In this document: in pieces, positions 25,801 through 39,100 of the stretch
Layout: every line of letters begins with the position of its first letter
Numbering within the stretch: position 1 is the stretch's first letter
Assembly (NCBI RefSeq): GCF_019925205.1
Contig: NC_083566.1
Span: forward strand, 34,913,558 to 34,977,557
Length of the DNA stretch: 64,000 bases
Direction: 5' to 3'
Source of the DNA: Metopolophium dirhodum
Taxonomy: Eukaryota > Arthropoda > Insecta > Hemiptera > Aphididae
The notes under the pieces: model-generated
Database searches by the model: none
The model's input: the letters and a program-made list of their open reading frames with translations, nothing else
Told to the model about the DNA's origin: nothing
Made by a program: the position numbers and the translations under genes

Positions 25801-27176
25801 AAAAAAACAATCTTGCATGGCAACCTTGTGAGGTTGTATGTAGGTACCTACATAATATTGTTCCGCGTGAATGCTCAATAATACGATTTATGTCAATCAT
25901 TGGCCTCTGTATATAGTATTATATACTCCACCTGTGACATATTGTATACTATTTGTGCATTGGCGATTCAAAAACAATCAAAAATGTAAATAGGCAGTGT
26001 AGTCAGTATATGGGGAATCATTCTTTTTGACCAAACGCCGAAGTTCTTTATTATTCACTCTTCGTCGATAAAATATAGCACCTCCACTTCAAATTTTAAA
26101 ACTTAACGGCAAGTTGGTATTGTTGGTTAATGGTGGTAATATACTAATATATATACCTACATCTCTTATAATTCTACATAAATTAAACACCGTGGAGATC
26201 AACCTAAACAGTAGGAACATCCATGATCCAAGTTACAGCATGATGGCGACAGGCATTCTCACAACCCTCGATCAGATTATACATCAAGCATCTATCTATT
26301 CATTAGTTGATTAAACAATTTTTAAAGAAAGTCGGCACTGGTTCACTCATCGCTCTTGTTGTAATGACATAATTGTGTTTTAAAATGAAACCCATTACAA
26401 ATTATAGTACCTAACTATTGTAACAATGTATTTTTCTTACACGATTGAAATGTATGTAATTATGTCTTATACAGTTGTCAGTTACACTTAATTTGTAGTA
26501 TACCAATAAAATGTAAAAAATCCATTTAATATACAGACAGAAAAATATTTAAATTGATTAGTAATTTATTTCTATTATTACGATAGGTTGAACTATATTT
26601 TTTTCTAAAATACAAATCGTTACCTATCTAAATATTTTAAATAACAATAATCATATAGTATTATTACCTATTAGCGTGTTATTAACTTATAATATAAGTA
26701 CATACTATTATGTCAATACCGGCGTATACAATATCGAATAGTAGTGTGACAAGAATGGATATAAGAATACGTATACGTTTAATATTTTAAAAATAACAAA
26801 ATAACAAAAATCAATAGATACATAGATACCTATATTGTTATTGTGTCGTAAGCATTTTAGCTTCATTCATAAGAAATATATGAGGCTTCACGCTAATTTA
26901 TTTTTTAATTTCCACTTAAAGAAACGTATGAGGAATCTTATAATAAACTTTAAATCTATTTTAATCAAAAACAAACATTTTATTTTAAAATAAATTGAAG
27001 AAAACTAATAGTATAGGCATATAACATACATGTGTTAGCTGATTTTAATTTAATATTTTATACCGGCTAGGTAATTATAATAAAGAGTGGTCATAGCATT
27101 AAATAAACAGAATGCCTACAACCAAATATATTTCTATATTATTTTTGATATTTTTGAATAATTTATATGTATTACG
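25801..27176. other. AT-rich DNA upstream of CFAP70
   Basis: No gene was recognised. A 66-codon plus-strand frame at 26,114-26,314 contains a stretch of ordinary composition (about 26,190-26,310) but has no splice sites or known motif, so it is not annotated. The promoter of the CFAP70-like gene must lie in or near this stretch. I see no certain core-promoter element. Confidence 0.4.
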
Positions 27177-30100
27177 ATGGATCAAGACCTAACAAATAAT
27201 GAAAAAAAAAGTATTGAATTCATATTATTTTTGGACTGTATCAACAATTTAGTAAGTTATTAAACACAGCACAATCTATCTCCATGATATAAATGTTTAA
27301 CGTTACATGTTTTTAAGGAAGCTTCTCTCAAATTTCCTCTAAATTTCAATGTATACCTTGAGTTTCATGGAAACTTGTTGAGTGTAGGAGATGTAATCGT
27401 TACTCTGATGGATATTGGTGGAAAAATTGATTTAGAAGTTCCTTTGAATTTCCCTTTGGACGAAATTGTAGAATACAACAAGTTTGCTTCTCATCCCATG
27501 CTAAGTAACTGTTATATAATTTATACCTAAATTAAAATATCTTTATTAGGTATATACATATACGATGACAATTTGTAACTCATTATTAACTTCGTTATCA
27601 CGAGTTCAACTTTACAAGTTCATATAGTTGATATTTTACTCTTCATAATACACACGTCACTAAATAAATACAGGTAATTCATAAAATGTATCTAAAAAAT
27701 AAACGGAACATTTACAAAAATATAGATCATTTAGATTATTTATATAAACGTAAATATAATTTAAAAAGTCAGACAAGGTACCTACAGATACCTGCAGTTT
27801 TTGATGGTGTTTCCTTATGATGCTAAAAATGTAGATAAACAATTGAAAAAAATAGAACAAAGTCTATTCAAAGTCTAGGCTGTACCAATATATGACTTGC
27901 ATTACTCACAATCTAAAATAAATTAAATTAATAGAATATATAAATGTGTTAAGTATTTAAATAACTTTAAACTTAATATTTTTTTTCTAAAATGTTTAAC
28001 GATGCTAAGTCTTTAATCTTTAAAAACATTTTCTTCTCTCAAAAGCTTCTCCAAGACTTAGATTTATTCATATTATTAAAATCAAAAAATTACAGATTTG
28101 GATTTATATTAGCATGACGTAATGAGATACCTTAATTTTAAGTACCTACTAACAATATTATGATGTATACTCATTATAAGTATCTCGATAATTTATCATT
28201 AACACCAATACAAGTTATAATTATTATAACAGAACAGTTGTGACTTTGCAAAAGATGATTGGAGAAGGAAGGATGGGCCGAGGGGAGCAGCCGTGCTGGT
28301 TGTTTCTAGGCACTACATTTTCAAATTAGGGCCCTAGAGGTTAAGCCTAATTACCTATCTGTTGATCTTAAACAAAAAGCAACACGTGATAAAAAAAATT
28401 AATAACAAAATGGTTCCGTGTTGTCATAAAATAATGTACCTAACATAAAACATTAAGCATTCTACATTTGTGTGTAAAAATCATCGTTCATATTATTATA
28501 ATAAGAGAAGTACCATGATCCAAAACCTTTTGGAATCATTAATTCTTCTATTTACAAAACAATAAATGGCTCCAAATGTTGATTTCGGTTTAGTAATAAA
28601 AGAATTCGATAACTTAAATAATAGGCGTCTGACGTTATACATTTGTATAGGTATTACACGTTATATTGTTATTATAATCATAATAAAATATATATCATAG
28701 AATTTGATATTATACATTTTTTTTTTATTATTAATTAACCCGCGGCAACTTAGGCCATTGGGTGGTTTTAACTGTGTAGGAAGGTACTGTAGGCTTAAAT
28801 ACGTTTACACAGTTTGGCAGATTTTTTAATGGACACCCGTAGGTATCTGCCATGCCCGGGGGGGGGGGGGGGGGGGGGGTGGTGGCACTTCTCTCCGGAC
28901 ACCGTGACTTGACCGAAGAAAAATGACACCCGCGGCCGAGGTTTTGAACCGGCGTCGGTGCGCGTCGCAACCGACGCCTTAGTCCGCTCGGCCACTCCGT
29001 CCCCCATATATTATACATTATACCAATAAAATCGTTTAAAAGGAAATTAAATTAATACCTATAATAGGTACATTCATAATAATTTATTATGGTTTCTTGT
29101 CTTGTTAGGAGAGATGTCAAATTAAGAAGAGAGCTCAAAAATACGGCAGGCACCACCTGTAGTTATTCGGATATGGGCATTGGGCACGCCTACATAGTGC
29201 AAATTAAATAATTATCAGCTGCTATATTTCTCTGTCCACTTCCTGCATAGGTGTTATCAATAATAAATATGTTATGATTTGTACACTTAAGTGTTTTATG
29301 AGTTGTTAAGAATAATTAAATTAAACAAATATAGTAATAACTAATAAGAAATAAATAATAGGTAACATTTTGTTTTATTTATAAAATATAAATAAATATA
29401 TAATATATTACTTACGTAATAAATAATAAGTCGTAAGAACCAAATATATCTATGGTACCTGTATAAAAATTGATATTTTATAAAAAACGTGGTGTAGAAT
29501 TTTATAATTACATCATAAATATATTTGTAATAATATACTAATATATCGTTATATTATATTATTGACTATTATAGACTATAGCCAACAATAAATTATTTTT
29601 TATTTTCCCAACATGTTTAATTTTTAAGTATGTACTCTTATAATAATTGGTTAATAGTTACAATATTAAATAAGTATTAACTTATTTGTTTTAATTTGTT
29701 TTTTAGTTTATTTTGAATCACTGACTGAAATTGAACAAGCCCCTCCAAAATTAACAAGCAATCAAAAAATTGATATCAAACAGACGTGGCTCTGCGTCGT
29801 AGACTTGTTGCCTTTGGTGTATGGTAATAAATCATTAAAATCGAAAGATACACAATATATTTTATCCGCCTGATAGGTTCATCCAAAAATTAGGATTTTA
29901 TATTAAATATACTTTTTTATGAGCTTCTATAGTCACAACTATTCTAGCTCAACAATATTAGAATACCTACCTATACATTAATATAAAAATATTTAAACTT
30001 ACTTAATATGTCTTTCAATTACACCACCTATGGAGCCGCACCGTCCATGATAAATTTTCCTTACACCGGAGATATTTCTATACATATAAAAATGTTCTGA

Positions 30101-33100
30101 CTAGACAGACGGACAGTCTATAATATATAGCAGTATATATTAATTATATGAGTGTTTTATTTGAGTGACATAATATAATATGATTAGGTATATCATACAA
30201 TTATAGTATTCTGACTGTGCGCATAAAGATACATATGCATGTAATCAGTACTCTAATTGATATATGGACCTATATTATAAAAGAGGAACTTAGCTAATTA
30301 AAAAAGAAGCGTTTTATAAAGACATTTACATCATGTCTCCATTTTAATTTGGTAACTATAGCCTATAGGTACCTCCTAAACACCACTTTAACGTTTATTG
30401 AATAATGCTAATAATTAATGCATATACCTAAATATAAATTATAAATAATAATCAATGAAGATGTTAACTTTAAATCCATAAGGAACATTTCAATTTCATG
30501 AATTTAGTTATCATATAGGTTATCATATATAAAACAATAATTATAGTATATTATTATAAAACCAAAAACAAATTGAATGAGGTGTTATACACTCTCTTGG
30601 CTATAATTGGTTAAAATATGCTGTTTTAACCATGTTAAGCATTAATATGTGATTGAATATTAATATATTCGTAATCGTAAATCGATCGTCTATGGATTTA
30701 AAAAAGGCAAAAATAAAACGAGGAAAATGACAAAAATGCGTAACGATACCAAGAGTTTAGCTATACCTGCTTATTATTATTGGTGTCACCCATATAAGGT
30801 TAGAACTAGAGATCATAATCTTATTACCTAGGCTCTCCAGCTACAATACTATTATAACCAGAGATATAAAAATGACTAAACTAGTTTGCTAACTCACAAT
30901 AATATGTGAAGTCATAATCTGCCATTTTCGTGGGAATTATAGGTCTCATTCTTGCCTATCATAAGAAATATTTTTGTACACATTTGTTATCGATCATGTA
31001 GATACTCGAATTCCCGTTGCCCACAAATACGGTGGCAAATGACAGGTTCGTCAATTTCAATAATAATAAGCGACACAGGCGTACAGCAATCTAATTCATT
31101 ATCCATACCCACCTGTGATTATAACATAATATTATAATGTACCTACCTACGATTACAATATGCGAACTCATCATACACCATACTCGCATATAGATGGCAC
31201 TAGTGATGAAGCGGAGACACGTGTCAAGGTGTGCGGACAGTACCCGTTGAAGGCGATCGGTGAACGCAATCAGAATTTGCTGTCGGAAGCCGCGCACCTG
31301 AACGCGACCATTTCGTGTCCGGCCGGACTGAGTCGGATTGGGTCGACTACGCCAAACAACGTGCTGAACATCACCATGCATGGCCTGTACAATCCATCGT
31401 TGAGCGGCCATCGGCGTCACACTCACGGCCCGGACACCACGTGTTCGGCCATATTGCACGTACCCTCGGCCATCGACTCGGTAATGATAACAAATTAGCG
31501 ATAACACCAGTTAACAACATTCGGGGCGCGCCTATCATCATTCGTATAGTACCTACATATTGTTATTATATAAATAGGTATAATAATGTATACACGTCAT
31601 AACGTCATTGTGTTCGTTACTTTTTAAAAATCTAAACGTTTTATTTATTTATTCGTAGCGTAATATTACATTTATGCACATTATGTAGGTAGGTATATAT
31701 TATTGTCGTTTTTACGACTAGGATGAGACGAGACCCACTCCGGTTTTGCCTGCGCACGACGCGAATAATGTTACGTACCTACCTCTATATTACGTTCGAG
31801 GTATACATACAGGCGCATTATTGGGCAGCGCCGATATAATAATAATAATAATATTATAATATAACAGTCATAAATAAATTCGGTTGGAATTTTTTTTTAT
31901 TATTACTTTTTTTTCTCCAGAAAACTGTCTCGCGCTATAAATTTTGCCAAAAAACAAATACGCCCGTCGTAAAATATACCGACAACCGCTCAGCATGAGT
32001 TCGTTTATCGATTTTTTTTTTTTACTTTTTCAAAAACGGCCCACACGCCGCCGCCGCTGCCGCTTGTTCCATAGCGGCATCGCATGTATGATGTATATGT
32101 CATATGGATTCCTAATGTATTCACAAATCCTACTTCGAAGTGTTTATATAACTAAGCCAATCCGATAATATAAACTAGTATATTTTTTGTACAAAATATC
32201 ATAATTTTAGAAAATGTTTAATTTCTTTATTGAATAAATTCCGGATTATGATGTATGTTATAAAATAGGTACTTATTCCATACGTACAGCTCACTCAATA
32301 ACTCGTTTATCTCGAGTCTTACCATCATAATGTTTAGTAATTATTGAATACTTAATTGTAGTAGGTACCTACATGAAAATTTGCAGAGATTAGACTATCG
32401 ATTAAATAGCAATTATCTATTGCTATTATTATTTATTACAGCTTTTATATCATACTAGCTGACACGGCAATGTTTTTGTGATTAGTATGGATGAGACTGT
32501 TTTCGACCAAAAACGTACCTAACCCTTCCCTTTTCGGCCAAAACAAAAAGTTCAATATTAATTAATATTATATATATTTTAGGTCTTTATGTTATAATTA
32601 TAGAAAGTTATTAGATATATATTATACCTAAGTTGTATAAAAAAAATACCAATAAATAAATAATAATAATTATAGCAGTATACAATTGTTGGCATTAATT
32701 AATATAATAGTAATGACTAATGAGTATAATAATTATATTAAATAATAAAATAGTATATTATATTTTGCAAAAATTATTGAAAATATAATTTTGAAAATTA
32801 TTAAAAGTATAAGTTGCATACAATTTGTAAAATATATAAATAAAATATAATTATAATTATAATATATTTAATTAATGACAAATTCTAACTTATACTTTTC
32901 AAAATTATATTTGTAATATTTATATTTATAATTTATAACTTATAAGTTATGATTCTATCGGCAAATAAAAAATGAATTATTATGTTTATATGTTGTTCTG
33001 TTATTATGTTATGTAAGAGTACCTACCTACTACCTACCTATTGATAAGTTCAATGATAACAGAGTTGTATACTTGTTATATAGATACAGTGTTCCATTTA

Positions 33101-36100
33101 TTTAGATTACGACTCCAATTCCTAGTTTACACTAAATAGTAAGTACTAAGTACCTAGTATAAATGGGAACTGTTATTGAATACAGGTTGATACCAATCAA
33201 TTATTAAGTTTTTTAATTAATCTTTGATATCAATATTCATACTCATCACAGTTGTATATTTGTGTGTTATATAACAAAAATAGTTATGATGCAGGAAGAA
33301 ACTTACTCGCTTAACTATCCGTCATACTAATCTGTGGCACATAGCTTATATGCAAATAAACATATTATATAGATTATATACATTATACATATTGGAAAAT
33401 ATACTTACATCGATAGCACAATTATTATGTTCCAAGTTATATACTGTCATACTGAGTTATCAGATGACTATTAAGATGTTAGATACATAACCTATATATA
33501 TCAATTTATTTAGGAAATCCATAGCTCTGTATTTGAGCGTGGAACATACACGGACGTAACAAGGGACGTAAACGATCTGCGATGGTTCAGCTTGGATAAC
33601 ATGCCAGCAACCGTATCCACCACGGGTCAGAGGTGCGTAATCACACTATTCCCACGAATTCACGTGTTTGGCCACTTGAAGCCGATCTGCGGTAGGTAAA
33701 ATAAAATATATATACCCAACAACCAAACAAAACGGGTAGGCTCCACTTAAAACAGACACACAGTATAATATAATATTATAATATGTATACATGTAAAGAC
33801 AATAGAGAGGAGTTTATTCAAAACAACGTATACACTAAACAATAATATATAAATTTATGTATACATGTATATGCTCCGTATATAGTGCTGCCCCGTCATT
33901 TCGACGTCTTGTGATTGTTGTACAGTAAAAATCCCATAGACGATATTTTGGTGTCCAAAAATGTTCCCAGATCGACACAGGTGGTCCGAATTAAACTCAA
34001 GAGCTTCGTTGGCGTGCGTGTGTGTAGCGAGATGTTGAAAATAAAATTGTCTCTTTTATAATAGGTTTGAGGAATACAATGGTGTAGATGTGAATTCGGC
34101 AAAAATTCCCAATCCAAAAGACGTACTGTTCAAAGGGCCCAGATTCGAATGGAATCTATGGAACCGATTTCTCTTGAACGAAATATCGTCGTATGCATTA
34201 CAAGACTTCATTTTCAAGTACCGACGCGACGTATTCTTAATTATAACGGCGTTCCGTTAACAGTATCCCAGCAAAAAATATCTAGAGCTAAAAACCGTTC
34301 CAAATTTTTTTTAAAAGGAAATAATATATTATATAATAATTAATAACGGTGTCCTTTTCTATTACCATTGATTATAAATACTAGTATAGTATTTATAACT
34401 AATGCTATTACTATTCAAGTATAATATGATAGCGGTAGCTGTTAATTTATAAATATTAATTACCTAATATATTTGTACTTTTTATGGATTTTTTATGAAA
34501 ATTAATGAAAAAATAATAAATTACATTGTAAAATATTTTTGATAGAGTAAGTATATCTATATTGTAATTTTTAATTTGATTTATAACAACCGTTTATCAT
34601 AGAACAACGATTATAAGTTGTTTTTTTTTTATTCGTTTTTCTTGAGATACTTTTACATGGGAACCTTGTAACTTGTGCTTAGCCTATTATTGAGTTATGA
34701 TGTTAATTTAATTTATGAGTTATTTTTATCAGACAAAGATATCTACTTGTCACATTTGTATTTAACGAAAACAACCCCATGATGGTTAACAATACTAATA
34801 AATTGTCCACGCGGGCATCAAATACCTCATCAAATGCGAGCAACAAGAATGAAGTTGTATTTGTAGCCTTTTTGGACTTGTCGATGTTGCTACAGCCAAA
34901 CTGTATAATAAATTGTTCGTATTTAATATTTGTCTTAGTCTGAAATTGTGAATTTATATTTATAGGCACTGCAATAAGATGTTTGTCCATCGTTCATAAT
35001 ATTGACGTAGAAATTGTAAAACAAAACGAATTGTCATTCAAAAACTTTGACCTTGGTAAACTTATAAAGACAAATATCGAAGAAGATTTGAAAAAGGTTT
35101 TGAATCATATTTTTATACATAATATATCTCCAAACTATTATACATTTAAGATTAAATCTTTTGGGAATTTGGGTAATAATATGTATAGTGTTTTGTGTTA
35201 AGGTACTGTTTTATTTATTTATTTTTTTTTTATTGATAAAAACTGCCTCGGCGACTTAGGCCATTGGCTACATTGTTGTTACATTAAGGGGTAAATTAAA
35301 TTATTACAATAGGTAAAAGCTTATGACAAATATAAATAGATTAAAAGGAAAACAAAGAGAGACATATAAACTTAATAGTAAAACATTTAAGGTGTTTATA
35401 TTAAACATTTTTGACAAACATTACTAAGTATGATTTATAAGGTCGTATCCCTGAGGAATTTAAGAACATTGATGATACCAGCGTTTAGATTTTCAGCTAG
35501 GTGGTGGGTTAAACTGTATTTCAGCCGTTGTGGTTTTACTGTTTTATTAATCTTATTTTATATTCAGTAAAATACACACACATAGATATTATTGACTTAA
35601 ATCGGGTATAGACCGTGAAAATAAATATACTAAATAATATAGTGTCGTGGGATTGTTGGATTGTTATTGGATTTATAATAGTTACTTTCAAACAAATTAC
35701 AAATATATTTAGTATTTGACTAACACATACACAAACATACATACCATATACTCAATAGTATATGATATCATGACATTTTAACATTAAAATAAAGTTAAAG
35801 TCAGTATAATATTGCAACACTATATAAAATATTACATGGTTACTCAATATAATATGCCGATCTTCATGTAAAAATGTGTTCAAGTAACTTGACAAAAAAA
35901 AATTAAATAACATAGTGCAGGTACTAAGTGTATATTCAGCACAGTTTTATTTACTATCACGTAACGTACATTACTTATTATGTATTCTAGGTATTCTAGG
36001 TATATTATTACTTATTACTTTTTAGTTTTTAACAACGATATTTAGTACCTTGCATATAGTATAGGTACATTATTATTTATATTGGTACCTAGCGACGGGA

Positions 36101-39100
36101 GTAACCGAATTGGTTCCCGTTTGAAAAAGGTATTTTATTAAGTTGAGTCGAATTGGTTGTCGTTTAAAAAGGTTTATTAGGTTGAGCTTAATTGGTTCCC
36201 GTTTGTGTTCAGGTAAAATTGTTACATCTTTAATTTTTAATAATTGGTACAAAATATAAATTAAATAGTATAAAATATAAAATATGTACCTACACTCTAT
36301 AGTCTATAGTAATTGACTATAAAATGACAATAGATTGTTATATTGGAGGTTTAGCAAATTATCACTGATACTCCGAGCGATTAAGATAACGAATGAGATA
36401 TACGTACTTTTATCGCTGTACGGTATATCGTATAATATATCCTATGTACAATGTACGTATGAAAATAATGTCAGTGAGTACTGTACAGTCTCGAATAACA
36501 CATCGTCGTTTATACTCGTGCCTATAATATAACTTATATAAATTTGTTTTCGGGTAAACATCGATCGTATTTTAATTTATATTTTTTAATTTTAATTTTT
36601 CGTTATGATGGAGCTTATATGTTTAGTGAAAATGGAACTAAGTTATTGACAATTACAAGTTCGGATTCCAAAAAAAGAACCATGCAAACGATAACATATA
36701 GAGGTGGATATTTACAAAACGAAAATGTAAAGCTTACGTGAAATTTAATGGAGATTGTTATGTGTAGAAATCTTAACACATAACCACAAAAGGGAAGGCG
36801 ATGGTACAGTTGTGCGACAGCAATTGACAAATGCATTAAAAAGAAAATGTGACAAACTTATCACAGAGCGTCTATCTACAAGTATACTCAAGGAGATAGC
36901 TTCATACAGTAATAGTGAGTCCTAAATGAAACATGATATTAACAGAGTTCTTAAAAATATGAATGCTGCTAAATTAAGAACAATTCCCAAGTTACCTTCT
37001 AATCTTGAAGAACTCCGCAAAAGTGTCAGAGAATATTCGCTAATAACTATAATCTCGGAGAAAACTTTATTTATGACAATGATTTTGTCAACAATATAAT
37101 TATTATACCATTTACATGCACGCAAAACTTGGAACAACTCCAGAAAGCTACTTCGTTTTTGTCGATGGAACATTCAAAAGTTGTCCTAAGCAATTTTATC
37201 AACTATTTTCTATTTTTATCAAGGTACAAAATAATTATGTTCCTGTCGTATTCACCCTACTCCTAAACAAGACTACTGACACTTACATTTTTGCATCAAA
37301 TAAGGTCGCAAAATATCTAACAGTTGGCGCGGTTTTCGTTGATTTTGAAACAGCTATTCATAGTGCCATAACTTCACTGCAGCTACAACAAGTTACAGAG
37401 TGGTTCCATTTATGTCAGTCATAGTGAAGAAAAATTCAACAGTTTGTTCCCTCTAATGAATTTAAATATAACGCTTCAGAAATCGGACAACTTCTGAAAC
37501 AATTTTTTTTACTGCCCTTATTATCAGCCGAAGACATCGGAGACTGTTTTTATAATGATTTAATGGTCATAGAACCTTGCTGCCCGAAATTGGATCAATT
37601 CTTTGACTACGTTCATGACACATACATAATGATAGACATTACTTTTCCACAGAAAATTTGGGCTAGATTTGACAAAAATATTGATAGGATTACAAATTGT
37701 TGCGAATCGTTCCATTTAAAGCTGAAAAAAGAATTTACAAGTGCCCATCCTAATATATTGTATTTTATGGAGACTTTAAATAGCATTCAGACATTAAATT
37801 ATATAAAATTTCGATGTAATAATACAAGAAAACTTACTAGCAAACAGGAAAGAAACAACAAACACTTGAAAAATTGTATGACTGAGTACATTAATGAGAA
37901 GTTTATGGGAATTGAATATTAAAAGAAAGTTTGCTTCAAGTTTTCAAATCAACGATTTTAAATTGTATTTATTATATTTTATTATTTGTATTTTGTACGC
38001 CTAAGTACCTAACTTAAGTGTTCACTAGTTGACTTCCAAATCAACGATTTTAAATTGTATATATTATATCTTTTTTTAACATACATTAACGCACATTTTT
38101 AACCAGGCCTACTTTAAAGTTGACAGTCCTAACTCCTATAAGCCTGTAAAATTGAGAAGAAATATGTGCGTAATTAAACGGGAACCAATTCGGCACGTGG
38201 AATTGGGACACGGGAATAAATTCGGTACTAGCCCTAGCGACAACTAATTTTAATCACTTATCAAAATATCATATTTTTTATTTTAATGCTTGTATAGAAC
38301 AATATTTTAGCTAAATAATTAAATGTACATTAAAATATTAAATTGTATTGAGTGAGATTTATGAATGAAAGGAATCTGATGTAAATCGTACATGAACCCG
38401 GCGTGATTGTGGTAATCGTAATTTCAGAGTGTAAAAACAAATTTTTAAATTTGATAACTATTAGCTGGCAAAGATAATGGATTGTGGATGGGTATATTTT
38501 TAAACGATTTCGTTTAATAATTGCTTATGTTAACACGTCACAACTCAAACAAAAATATTCACATTGAATGATTAAAATATTACATTTGTTTAGTCTAGAT
38601 CTAGAATACCAGCGCTAGAAACGTCTGACAGGGGAGGAGTGACCAGTCAAATAGCAACCGAATGGACATTTCCTTTTGTAGTCGTTGACATTTCCGTGGC
38701 TTATTCACTTTACGATCAGTATTTAAAATATTTAACAACAAGGTAACTGCGCGAGAAGTTACGATAACGTCATATTAATATCAATTTATTCAATTCGTTA
38801 TTTAACATTGTAATTACTTGATTGTGTAAATATAGTCAGATCACTCTGATGCAGACGAATCTTATTCCTGAAAGCCCGCAAGATGTAATATGTAACCAGT
38901 CAAAGTTAAATAAGTATCGAGAAACTTTAAAAAACATCATAGAAACGTTGATAAATAACGTACAAATAATATCATATTAAAACTATGGCGTAGCGCACAA
39001 GTTAATATATATAATAGTAACTTTTTTTTCGTAAAATTAGTTGAGTTAAACCGGCCTGTACATTTTGTTAATATATTAAGTCAATTGTTTATGATTAAAC

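Noticed and set aside
28925..29005. A tRNA gene (Leu/Ser-like) on the minus strand
   Set aside because: The A and B boxes are present, but the acceptor stem does not close, the T arm is degenerate, and the sequence continues into a SINE body with an A tail and target-site duplications.
31091..31507. 138-codon minus-strand frame opposite CFAP70 exon 4
   Set aside because: It is the antisense shadow of a well-supported plus-strand exon with matching phases on both sides.
34703..34990. 95-codon minus-strand frame
   Set aside because: It is the shadow of CFAP70 exon 7 (34,733-34,902), which is bounded by acceptor and donor on the plus strand.
37116..37922. Host gene encoding the DGTFKSCPKQF protein
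   Set aside because: It lies between transposon terminal repeats and has transposase motifs with in-frame stops, so it is a dead MULE transposase and not a host gene.
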